DNA from: Rubritepida sp.
GTDB taxonomy: Bacteria; Pseudomonadota; Alphaproteobacteria; Acetobacterales; Acetobacteraceae
DNA: 7,797 bases
Assembly (NCBI GenBank): GCA_007129145.1
Contig: SKWC01000393.1
Span: 1-7,797 of the forward strand
Direction of reading: 5' to 3'
A program made the position numbers and the translations under genes. Below the pieces are notes generated by a model, which saw only the letters and a list, made by a program, of their open reading frames with translations, did no database searches and had not been told where the DNA came from. Below are positions 1-6,400 of this stretch, piece by piece. Position 1 is the stretch's first letter. Each line of letters begins with the position of its first letter.

Positions 1-2022
1 ACCGAGCCGCTGCTGGCGCGCAAGACCACGCTGACCGACACCCGCCGGCGGCTGCTGCGCGAGGCCATCGCGGCGCGCACGCTGCTGGGCCTGGCCCGAC
101 GCGCGCCCCGCTTCCACGCGCCCTTGCAGATGTTCACCCAGGCGATCCGGCGGCTGGGCGCGGGCACCGGGCAGCAGGCCGGCCGCTGGCGGCGCCAGAT
201 CCAGGCCGCCGCTCTGGAGGCCGCGCCCGCGATCCCGGTCTGGATCATGCCGGAATACCGCGTGGCCGAGCAGCTCCCGCGCGAGGTGGGGGATTTCGAC
301 CTCGTGATCCTCGACGAGGCCTCGCAATCCGACATCACCGCGCTCGGGGCGCTGGCGCGCGGCAAGCGCCTCCTGATCGTGGGCGATGACGAGCAGGTCA
401 GCCCCAGCGCCATCGGCATCCCGGCCGAGAAGGTCACCGCCCTGCGCACCCGCCACCTGCGCGATCTGCGCCATGGCGAGATGATCGACGCCGAAAGCTC
501 CATCTTCGATCTGGCGCAGATGATGTTCCCCGCAGCCCAGGTCACGCTGCGCGAGCATTTCCGCTCGGTCGCGCCGATCATCGCGTTTTCCTCGCAGTTC
601 TACGAGGGCGGGCTGGTGCCGCTGCGGGTGCCGCGCGCTTCCGAGCGGATAGACCCGCCGCTGGTGGACATCTTCATCCCCCATGGCGCGCGCGAGGGCC
701 GGCGCACCGTCAACCCGGCCGAGGCCGAGGCGATCGTGGAGGAGATCGCCCGCATAACCGCCGATCCGGGGCTTGCGGGCCGCAGCATCGGGGTGATCTC
801 GCTGATCGGCGCGCATCAGGCCGAGACCATCGAGCGGATGCTGATGGCGCATCCCGAGATCGGCACGGAAAAGATCCGCGAACACCGCATCATCTGCGGC
901 GACAGCTCCACCCTGCAGGGGCAGGAGCGTGACATCGTGCTTCTGTCCATGGTCTCGGACCGCGGCAGCGTGCGGCTTATGCAGACCCGCCAGACCGGCC
1001 AACGCTTCAACGTCGCCATGAGCCGGGCGCGCGACCGGCTGTATCTGGTGCGCTCCATCGGGCTGACGCATCTCAACCCCGCGGATTACCGAGCCCGCGT
1101 GATCGCGCATTTCAACGAGCCGCTGCCCGAGGGCACACGGCTGGTGGCGCGCGATCTGCTCGACCGCTGCCAGTCGGGGTTCGAGCGCGAGGTCTGCCAG
1201 CGGCTGATCGATGCGGGCTACCGCGTGATCCCGCAGATGCAGGCCGGCGCCTTCTCCATCGACCTGGTGGTGGAGGGGGCCGAGGATCGGCGGCTGGCCA
1301 TCGAGCTTGACGGCGACCGCTACCACGGCCCCGACCGCTGGCACCACGACATGGAGCGGCAGGCCGCGCTGGAACGCGCCGGCTGGATCTTCTGGCGCGT
1401 CTTCGGCAGCCAGTGGAAGGCCGACCCCGAGCTTTGGTGGGGCCGCCTGCGCGCGCGCCTGGAGGCCCTGGGCATCGCCCCCATCGGCGCCGAGGGGGTG
1501 TCGGATATCCTCACCGAACACCGGGTGATCGCAGCGCCGGATGCCGAACGGCAGGCCGTACCAGAGGAGGCGTCAGCGGACGCCGGCACGTCCACTGCGG
1601 ATGCGGCGCAGGACACGTCCGCCCCGTCGGCACAGCCCCCGGCCGATCCCGACCCCGCCGCGCCGGAAAATGCACCGGCATCGCGTCCGGCACCGCCCCG
1701 CAAGCCCGGCCTGGCCGAAGCCATGATGTTCGCGGCCGAGGAGGACGAGAGCGCCTTCCACATCGAGGATGCCGCCCCCGAGGCGGTCGCCCCGGGCCTG
1801 CTGGTCACCATCCGCTACCGCGACGACAACACCCGCAAGACCATCGTGATCTCCGAAACCGAACACCGCCCCGATGCCGGCGTGATCCGGATCGACAAAC
1901 CCCTCGCCCAGTCCCTCCTCGGCGCCTCCGTCGGCGAGGAGATCGACCTTGTGCTTGGCGGCCGCACGCGCAGCCTGGTGGTGGAGGCCGTCTTCGCCGC
2001 CACGCCGATCGCGGCGGAATAG
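1..2022 (+). CDS. C-terminal part of SF1 helicase with Vsr-like nuclease and GreA/GreB-like C-terminal domain (5'-truncated)
   Basis: The frame is open from the first base, so the gene starts before the window; 673 codons are visible and the Walker A part is missing. Helicase motifs of the AAA_11/AAA_12 (Upf1-like superfamily 1) type are seen in order: Walker B DEASQ at residues 105-109, an arginine-bearing REHFRS at about 184, STLQGQERD at about 303, and NVAMSRARDRLYL at about 337. Residues 394-477 match the Vsr/DUF559-like nuclease fold (MTES_1575 type): FERE, then IDLVV (Asp421), then AIELDGDRYH (Glu435, Asp437, His442), ending in a WIFWRVF strand. An Ala/Pro/Asp-rich linker follows (about 510-575). 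Residues 597-667 resemble the C-terminal domain of the transcript-cleavage factors GreA/GreB, notably PLAQSLLGASVGEEIDL. Expected role: ATP-driven nucleic-acid translocation coupled to DNA cleavage, in repair or phage defence; which of these is inference. The domain calls are made from motifs by eye. Confidence 0.9.
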   Translation, partial: TEPLLARKTTLTDTRRRLLREAIAARTLLGLARRAPRFHAPLQMFTQAIRRLGAGTGQQAGRWRRQIQAAALEAAPAIPVWIMPEYRVAEQLPREVGDFDLVILDEASQSDITALGALARGKRLLIVGDDEQVSPSAIGIPAEKVTALRTRHLRDLRHGEMIDAESSIFDLAQMMFPAAQVTLREHFRSVAPIIAFSSQFYEGGLVPLRVPRASERIDPPLVDIFIPHGAREGRRTVNPAEAEAIVEEIARITADPGLAGRSIGVISLIGAHQAETIERMLMAHPEIGTEKIREHRIICGDSSTLQGQERDIVLLSMVSDRGSVRLMQTRQTGQRFNVAMSRARDRLYLVRSIGLTHLNPADYRARVIAHFNEPLPEGTRLVARDLLDRCQSGFEREVCQRLIDAGYRVIPQMQAGAFSIDLVVEGAEDRRLAIELDGDRYHGPDRWHHDMERQAALERAGWIFWRVFGSQWKADPELWWGRLRARLEALGIAPIGAEGVSDILTEHRVIAAPDAERQAVPEEASADAGTSTADAAQDTSAPSAQPPADPDPAAPENAPASRPAPPRKPGLAEAMMFAAEEDESAFHIEDAAPEAVAPGLLVTIRYRDDNTRKTIVISETEHRPDAGVIRIDKPLAQSLLGASVGEEIDLVLGGRTRSLVVEAVFAATPIAAE

Positions 2023-2051
2023 CACCCCGATGGCCCACGCCGCCGCGCGTT

Positions 2052-2112
2052 GACGCAACTTGCAGCAAGACCCCATTGCCCCTCGATATCGACGCAACCT
2101 GCCGCACGACCC
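2052..2112. repeat. Imperfect 22-nt direct repeat, 39-nt period
   Basis: Bases 2052-2073 and 2091-2112 match at 19 of 22 positions at a constant 39-base offset; both begin GACGCAAC and end GACCC. A third, shortened echo (CGACGCC followed by GCGCACGACC) lies at about 2114-2130. Copy 1 also carries small dyads (GTTG-ACG-CAAC at 2049-2059 and TTGC-A-GCAA at 2060-2068). The copies could be operator half-sites or the remains of a small tandem repeat; the sequence does not decide this. Confidence 0.5.
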
Positions 2113-2284
2113 TCGACGCCGCGCACGACCGGCGGTGCCGCGCCTGTGCTCCCTGACCACCGGGTTCAGCGCAAGAACGGGGCGTTTTCATCCAGCGCTG
2201 TCGTGCAGTTGACGTCCAGCACTCGCACCCGCGCGATCACGTGCAGATCAGGGCGGCGCCGGGCCGCGGGCGCCTGATCCACGC

Positions 2285-2311
2285 CATGCTGCGCGATCTC
2301 ATCGCAGCATG
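2285..2311. repeat. Perfect 9-bp inverted repeat (hairpin or operator)
   Basis: CATGCTGCG (2285-2293) pairs without mismatch with CGCAGCATG (2303-2311) around a 9-base loop. No T run follows on the plus strand and no clear one on the minus strand, so it is not a typical intrinsic terminator. It lies about 40 bases upstream of the candidate -35 element, so it could be a regulator-binding dyad for the operon starting at 2409 or a 3' stem of a decayed upstream unit. Confidence 0.55.
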
Positions 2312-2349
2312 ACGGTGGCCCGGAAGGGGTAATCGGGATCGGTTGAATA

Positions 2350-2378
2350 TTCCCAGAAACGCCCCGACCTGCTATCCT
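2350..2378 (+). promoter_or_regulatory. Candidate sigma-70-type promoter of the three-gene operon
   Basis: TTCCCA (2350-2355) and TATCCT (2373-2378) are separated by 17 bases; each matches the sigma-70 consensus at 4 of 6 positions. This is also the most AT-rich patch in the gap. Transcription would begin near 2385, leaving a short leader that contains the ribosome binding site. A TTGAAT at 2343-2348 looks closer to the -35 consensus but would give a 24-base spacer, which is too long. Confidence 0.4.
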
Positions 2379-2390
2379 TTCACGGGATAG

Positions 2391-2400
2391 GGGGAAGGGA
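2391..2400 (+). promoter_or_regulatory. Ribosome binding site of first operon gene
   Basis: The purine block GGGGAAGGGA ends 8 bases before the ATG at 2409 and fits a Shine-Dalgarno site. It fixes the start of the first gene at this ATG, which is also directly followed by a signal-peptide-like sequence. Confidence 0.6.
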
Positions 2401-2408
2401 GTGGCGCC

Positions 2409-3164
2409 ATGCGATCCCTGCGCAGCCGGATGCTGGCCTCCATGATGCTTTTTCTTCCGCATGGCGCGCAGGCCGACCCTCAGCCGCTCATGGCGCAGAT
2501 CGTCGAGGAGAGTTTCGATCCGATCTGGCCTGTCTCGGGCCATGTGATCGTCGGGGTGATGGGGCATCTGGGCCTGCAGCCGCAGCCCAACCTGCTGCTG
2601 TTCGTCGGCCCGCAGCAAGATATCCGCATCTGTGCCGAAATCACCAGCCGCAGCCGGAATTACCGCGCCAGTCTCGCGATTTCGGAAACCGCGCTCGCAA
2701 GCCCCGTGGGCTTCGTACGGGTGCTCGACATGACAGGGGACCGCGATGCGCTGGCCCGGCTTGCCGGGCCCGATCTGGCCGTGCGTGCGACGCCGGGCGC
2801 CTGCGGGGCGCCGGCCAGCCCCGGCACGGCGACGCTTTTCATCGCGGGCTGGGGCGATCAGGCGGAGTTTTCCGGCGGGGAGGGGGCGGGGCTGCCGGAT
2901 GAGGTCCGTCTCATGGTGAATGCGCGTACCTCCTCCGCCGCCGTCCTGGTGCGTGGCCCGGGCGATGCCTTGCAGAACAGGCTTTGTGATCGCGAGGAGA
3001 ACCCGCGCCGCTCGGGCTTCGATTTCACCTGCATGATTTCGCTGCGCGAGGCGAAGGCGGCAGGCCTCGATACGCTGGCGGTGGAGGTGCATCGCGCGAA
3101 TTTCGGCGCGCGCGAGGAGCCGGTGCGGCTGGTGCTGCAGCTTTATCGCATGGGCAACGAATGA
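2409..3164 (+). CDS. Secreted protein of unknown family, first gene of operon
   Basis: The 251-residue product is not recognised as any named family. Residues 1-22 look like a Sec signal peptide (basic MRSLRSR, short hydrophobic stretch, HGAQA before an expected cut at Ala22), placing the protein in the periplasm or outside. The mature part has four cysteines (75, 132, 193, 208), an even number compatible with two disulfides, and alternating beta-like hydrophobic stretches (for example residues 60-66 and 240-246). It has no membrane segment or catalytic motif that I can name. The stop overlaps the next start as ATGA (3161-3164), so it is probably translated together with the membrane protein that follows and may act with it in the envelope. 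The start is supported by the purine-rich site at 2391-2400. Confidence 0.85.
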   Translation: MRSLRSRMLASMMLFLPHGAQADPQPLMAQIVEESFDPIWPVSGHVIVGVMGHLGLQPQPNLLLFVGPQQDIRICAEITSRSRNYRASLAISETALASPVGFVRVLDMTGDRDALARLAGPDLAVRATPGACGAPASPGTATLFIAGWGDQAEFSGGEGAGLPDEVRLMVNARTSSAAVLVRGPGDALQNRLCDREENPRRSGFDFTCMISLREAKAAGLDTLAVEVHRANFGAREEPVRLVLQLYRMGNE

Positions 3165-4375
3165 CGGGCGTTGCGCCATCGGCGCCTCCTTCGAGCGGGC
3201 GCGCGCACTTTTCGCGGCGCTGGATTGCCTTCTGGCTGCTGGGCGCCGTGTTGACAGGGGTGGTCTTCCTTGCGGCGGGCGCGGTCCTGATCGTCAACCA
3301 GCCGCATCGATACGTGATCGAGGCACAAACGGAGGCCATGCGCGTGCCCGCGGCCTTTGTCGGGATCGATGATGCCTGGAGCGTGCGCGGCGCCGAGATC
3401 TGCGAGGAGAGCTTCACGAGCGCGGGTTTCGGCCTGACATGCCGGAAGCCGAGCCTGGAGGATGTGGTGCTCGTTATCCCGAACGGTGCGAGCCTCGGCT
3501 TCCAGCGGCTCGATCGCAGCATCGAGGCCATGCCGGGCGCAGCGTCCGAGGCGGCGGCGGGAGAGGAAAGGATGCGCCCGGCGCCTCTGGAGGTGACGAT
3601 CTCCGCCCCTGCGGGGGCATCGGTCGATCTGCACCAGCGCGGGCGGGCGGCGCCCTTGCAGGGCTTTTCGGGAAGTGTCGTGCTGCGCTGGCGCGCGCCG
3701 CCGCTCTCGCCGCTCGATTTCCGAGGCCTCGCGATCATCGGGCAACTGCCCGAGCGGGGCAATCGCGGCATGCTTCTCGGAGGCCGGGCCTCGGCGCATA
3801 TGGCGGCCCGGGCCGGGGCGCCGCGCTTCGAGATCGCGGGGGCGGAGCTTGTTTCCGGGGATGTGACGAGCGTTGTGATGCCCGAGGCGCAGCCCTGGCA
3901 GGTTCGGCTGCTCTGCCGTCTGCGGGACAGCCTGCGGTGCCTGCCGCCCGGCGCGGCGGAAATGTGGGGCTTTGTCCGCTTCAGCGCCGACATGCCTTCG
4001 GGCTTTGCGGTCGTGTATGCGGGGCCGGCGGAGCGGGTCGTCGTGGATCGTCTGGGCGCGCATTTCGAACTCAAGCCCGGCTGGGCCGCGCGGCTCCAGC
4101 TCGATCCGCTGGCCCAGCTGCTCTATTCCGGCGCGACCCTCGCTGCAGGGCTACTCACGATCCTCGTGAGCCTGAAGGCAGGCAAGATCATCTATCGTGA
4201 CATCAGGGATCGCCGGATCGAGGGCGAAGGTGGCTGCTCCGGAGCCCTTGAGGCGCCCGCGCCCGGGGCACAAGCGGCTGAGACGCCCGCTGGCGCCGTG
4301 CCTCGGCCCGTCGAGCCGGAACACGGGCGCGAGGCCGCTGACGCGCGGCCGGCGATGCCGGAAGGCCGCGCATGA
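3161..4375 (+). CDS. Two-pass inner-membrane protein with large periplasmic domain, unknown function
   Basis: The 404-residue product has one hydrophobic helix near each end: about residues 21-45 (WIAFWLLGAVLTG onward) and about 317-338 (LAQLLYSGATLAAGLLTILV). By the positive-inside rule (HFSRR before helix 1; KAGKIIYRDIRDRR after helix 2), both ends are cytoplasmic and about 270 residues lie in the periplasm. The periplasmic part contains four cysteines (81, 94, 252, 260) in two close pairs, suggesting two local disulfides. The cytoplasmic tail (about 345-404) is rich in Ala, Pro and Glu and probably disordered. I do not recognise the family. Its start codon overlaps the previous stop and its stop overlaps the next start, both as ATGA, with no clear ribosome binding site of its own, so translational coupling is likely. 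It could anchor or organise the secreted partners encoded on either side. Confidence 0.87.
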   Translation: MTGVAPSAPPSSGRAHFSRRWIAFWLLGAVLTGVVFLAAGAVLIVNQPHRYVIEAQTEAMRVPAAFVGIDDAWSVRGAEICEESFTSAGFGLTCRKPSLEDVVLVIPNGASLGFQRLDRSIEAMPGAASEAAAGEERMRPAPLEVTISAPAGASVDLHQRGRAAPLQGFSGSVVLRWRAPPLSPLDFRGLAIIGQLPERGNRGMLLGGRASAHMAARAGAPRFEIAGAELVSGDVTSVVMPEAQPWQVRLLCRLRDSLRCLPPGAAEMWGFVRFSADMPSGFAVVYAGPAERVVVDRLGAHFELKPGWAARLQLDPLAQLLYSGATLAAGLLTILVSLKAGKIIYRDIRDRRIEGEGGCSGALEAPAPGAQAAETPAGAVPRPVEPEHGREAADARPAMPEGRA

Positions 4376-5466
4376 CGGGCCTCCGGACGGCGCTGGCGCT
4401 GGTGCTCGTGATCTCGGGTACCCCGGTGCAGGCAGATCAGGCTCATGCCCGGCTGGGTGGACCGGGCGGGCAGGAGGGGCAGGTCATCCTGTTTCGCGAT
4501 GGCGGGGCCTGTTTTGGCCTTACCCCGCTCCATGTGATGGACGCCGCTCTCGGCATGGGCGCCTCGCTGATCCGCCGCGAGCGGGTGGTGCGCGACGGCT
4601 TCGCTGGCGAGGCGCTTGATCTCGGCCACGATCTCGCGCTTGTCTCGGTGAGCGGCGCGGTGGCGGCGCAATGCGGCCCGCCGCTGCGCGATCAGGGCGA
4701 TCCGCGCGCGCGGATCGAGGCGGCGGGCGGGCGGCTTGTGATGCGCCATGTCACCGCCGCCGGGGCCACGCTCTTCCGCCCGGTCCGCTTGCTCTATATC
4801 GGTGAGACGCATCTCTTTTTCGAGGAGGCCGGCGAGGGCGCAACCGCCTGGGCCGTCGCCCCGGGCGACAGTGGCTCGGCGCTCATGCTGGGCGACGAGA
4901 TCGTGGGCATGGTTCAGGAGCGCGGCGCAGTGAACGAACCGCCGCGTGCGCTCCTGTGGAGCTATGCCCTGCACCTTGCCGACTGGCGCCTTCAGCGCCG
5001 CGCGCCGCAGCAGGATGCCCCGACCGCGCCCGCCCTGCCGGCCGCCGACGGCCTGCGCGTCGAGCGCACGACAACCCGCGCCCATTCTCCGGATCACGGG
5101 GCAGACAGGCTCACTGCGCCGACCGGGGACGGCGGATACTGGCAGGCCGAGGCGGTGGGCTGGCCGGTGGAGATCGATCTTGCGCTGCCTGCGATCAGGG
5201 GGGTTGCGGGGATCATCCTTCATCCTGCGCCGGCGCAGGCGCAGGGGCGCCCGAGGACGGTCGAGCTTTTCACGACCCGGACCGAGGAGGGCGACGGGGG
5301 GTGGACCCCCTTCGGCACCTTCATCCTGAGCCTCGATCCCGAGCCGCGTGTCATTGCACTCGGGGCCGGGCAGAGGCTGCGCCGCATCCGGGTCAGCGTG
5401 CATGACACCTGGTCGCCCGGCGGCGAGGTCGCTCTGGGCCGGATCGAGGTGCGTCTTGCGGACTGA
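4372..5466 (+). CDS. Secreted trypsin-like serine protease with C-terminal discoidin-like domain
   Basis: The 364-residue product begins with a signal peptide (residues 1-21, cut after VQA). Residues about 30-205 carry the trypsin-fold catalytic triad in the correct order: His54 in CFGLTPLHV, Asp87 in LGHDLALVSV (as in HtrA-type DLA) and Ser167 in APGDSGSAL, with an IVGMVQE strand following as in S1/S1C peptidases. A Pro/Ala linker (about 211-226) leads to residues 228-364, which resemble an F5/8 type C (discoidin, galactose-binding-like) fold: WPVEIDLALPAIRGVAGI, RTVELFTTRTEEGDGGW, LRRIRVSVHDTWSPGGEVAL, GRIEVRL. The expected role is proteolysis in the periplasm or outside, with the tail binding a carbohydrate, envelope polymer or protein; the target is unknown. 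It overlaps the membrane protein gene by ATGA and has its own GGAAGG site at 4360-4365. All three catalytic residues are intact, so activity is plausible. The protease call is firm; the discoidin call is by pattern. Confidence 0.88.
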   Translation: MTGLRTALALVLVISGTPVQADQAHARLGGPGGQEGQVILFRDGGACFGLTPLHVMDAALGMGASLIRRERVVRDGFAGEALDLGHDLALVSVSGAVAAQCGPPLRDQGDPRARIEAAGGRLVMRHVTAAGATLFRPVRLLYIGETHLFFEEAGEGATAWAVAPGDSGSALMLGDEIVGMVQERGAVNEPPRALLWSYALHLADWRLQRRAPQQDAPTAPALPAADGLRVERTTTRAHSPDHGADRLTAPTGDGGYWQAEAVGWPVEIDLALPAIRGVAGIILHPAPAQAQGRPRTVELFTTRTEEGDGGWTPFGTFILSLDPEPRVIALGAGQRLRRIRVSVHDTWSPGGEVALGRIEVRLAD

Positions 5467-5472
5467 TCCGCG

Positions 5473-5491
5473 GCGCGGCGGTCAGCCGCGC
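5473..5491. terminator. Hairpin between convergent genes, candidate bidirectional terminator
   Basis: GCGCGGC (5473-5479) pairs perfectly with GCCGCGC (5485-5491) around a 5-base loop that contains the stop codon of the minus-strand gene. The two convergent stop codons are only about 15 bases apart, so this stem is the only place for transcription to end between them. There is no T tract on either side, so it would be a GC-stem type or Rho-assisted end. Confidence 0.45.
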
Positions 5492-6042
5492 AGATCGATC
5501 ATGACGGGGCGGATCGTTCCGCCGCAATTTGCTTCGCCCATGAGCATGTCTTCATCGTCCAGCCGGAACAGGAGCGCGCATCCCGACCTTGGCATTTCGA
5601 CCGTCAGCCCCTGTACCCTTCCGTTGAACCGGTATCCGTCCACCTGATAGCTGAAATCGCCCGTCGCGCGATCTCGGCCTCGCAACGGGACGGTCACCGG
5701 CTGGTCCGAGCTTGAGGGAAACCGCAAGGTGAATTCCGCGCGATCGAAAAAGCTGTAGCGCAGCGCCATCGCGCGCAGAAGCCTGTCGGTGCTGCCGAAG
5801 GCCTCGTCATAGGCCATCTGGCGGACGACCGGATCCTCCACCACCGCAAGCTGCGTGAAGGCGGCAAGCCGGACATTGGCATCGGGATCGCGCATGATCT
5901 CGCGATACTGCTGCAAGAGCGCGGCCTGCTCGGTGGCGGCCCCGCGCAGCGCGTCGGGCGAGGGCAGGGCCTGCGCGCTGGCCTGCCCCGCGCTGCCCAG
6001 CGCGAGGGCCAGCGCCATGACCACAAGAACACTCCTGACCAT
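5482..6042 (-). CDS. Small secreted protein with HEAT-like helical part, unknown function
   Basis: The product has 186 residues when started at the ATG at 6042, chosen because a strong purine-rich site (6043-6054) sits just upstream and a good signal peptide follows (MVRSVLVVMALALALGSAG, cut after ASA at about residue 23). The same frame is open a further 46 codons upstream, but that part has no signal-peptide character and runs into an IS remnant. Residues 35-100 are helical and contain DPDANVRLAAFTQLAVVEDPVVRQMA, reminiscent of one or two HEAT-like repeats. Residues 102-186 look like a small beta domain with two cysteines (155, 173), probably a disulfide. The family is not recognised. It is convergent with the protease operon. 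Being secreted, it may act in the same compartment, but it is not co-transcribed. Confidence 0.8.
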   Translation of the reverse strand: MVRSVLVVMALALALGSAGQASAQALPSPDALRGAATEQAALLQQYREIMRDPDANVRLAAFTQLAVVEDPVVRQMAYDEAFGSTDRLLRAMALRYSFFDRAEFTLRFPSSSDQPVTVPLRGRDRATGDFSYQVDGYRFNGRVQGLTVEMPRSGCALLFRLDDEDMLMGEANCGGTIRPVMIDLRG

Positions 6043-6054
6043 TCTTCTTCCCCC
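6043..6054 (-). promoter_or_regulatory. Ribosome binding site fixing the start of the convergent secreted gene
   Basis: Read on the minus strand, the bases are GGGGGAAGAAGA immediately before ATG at 6042. This supports the internal start over the longer open frame. A second ATG 20 bases upstream (6060-6062, reading ATGGAAAAGG) is in another frame and could reduce or tune initiation. Confidence 0.55.
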
Positions 6055-6073
6055 TTTTCCATGACGCCCCAGC

Positions 6074-6400
6074 CTAACCGATCCGGGCGAAAAAGTCGGC
6101 AGCAATCCATCGGACCAAGCGGCGCGTGCGCGATCGAGCAACCCGAGGTCTGGAATTTCTGCCGAGAGGGGGTCGGGCATCCTGGCTTTCCCATTTGATG
6201 CAGGCCCCGGTGTCGGTGCCCCATCTTTCGCCGATCTTGCCCAGCACGACGCGGGCGAGGCCCAACGGCGCGCCCTCGCCGGGGAAGACCCTGACCCTGA
6301 CGGTGCGCCGTTCGCGTTCCTGCCGGACGGCGCGTTCGGTCGGGTCTGACCTGCGCAGCCGTTTGCGGTGGTGCGCGGGCAGGGTGAAGACCGCGCCCCT
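6074..6400 (-). pseudogene. Eroded C-terminal remnant of an IS256/Mutator-type transposase
   Basis: On the minus strand one frame reads LPAHHRKRLRRSDPTER, then ERRTVRVRVFPGEGAPLGLA, then VVLGKIGERWG. This follows the conserved C-terminal pattern of IS256-family transposases as I remember it (FPA-HR-KLHSTNP-ER, RRT-VVGIFPNE, LL-E--DEW). An in-frame TGA at 6401-6403 cuts off everything upstream, so the catalytic region is absent; after about 6179 the frame runs on without similarity to a TAG at 6074-6076. Many consensus residues have changed, suggesting an old fragment. No flanking terminal inverted repeats or target duplications were found by eye. It is not expected to be functional. Confidence 0.6.

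Larger units (their letters stand above)
2023..2408. other. Intergenic regulatory gap between helicase and three-gene operon
   Basis: No convincing complete gene is present in these 386 bases. They contain an imperfect direct repeat (2052-2073 and 2091-2112), a short minus-strand reading frame tail ending in TGA at 2166-2168, a perfect 9-bp hairpin (2285-2311), a candidate promoter (2350-2378) and a strong purine-rich ribosome binding site just before the next gene. No T-tract terminator for the helicase gene was found; the CGCCGC/GCGGCG pairing at 1995-2016 lies inside its last codons and lacks a T run. Confidence 0.7.

Noticed and set aside
2166..3179. Long minus-strand open frame opposite the first operon gene
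   Set aside because: It is antisense to a gene with a signal peptide, good ribosome binding site and coupled neighbours; high GC makes antisense stops rare. Only its last ~35 codons fall outside that gene, and these are reported separately as a weak finding.
3025..4074. Overlapping minus-strand open frames opposite the membrane protein gene
   Set aside because: The translations are rich in Arg, Pro, Ala and Ser without domains, typical of antisense shadows in GC-rich DNA.
4192..5403. 403-codon minus-strand open frame opposite the protease gene
   Set aside because: The plus strand carries an intact protease triad and a signal peptide; the minus frame has no motif.
6043..6180. 46-residue N-terminal extension of the minus-strand secreted gene
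   Set aside because: A strong ribosome binding site and signal peptide begin at 6042; the extension overlaps the IS remnant frame and is not signal-like.
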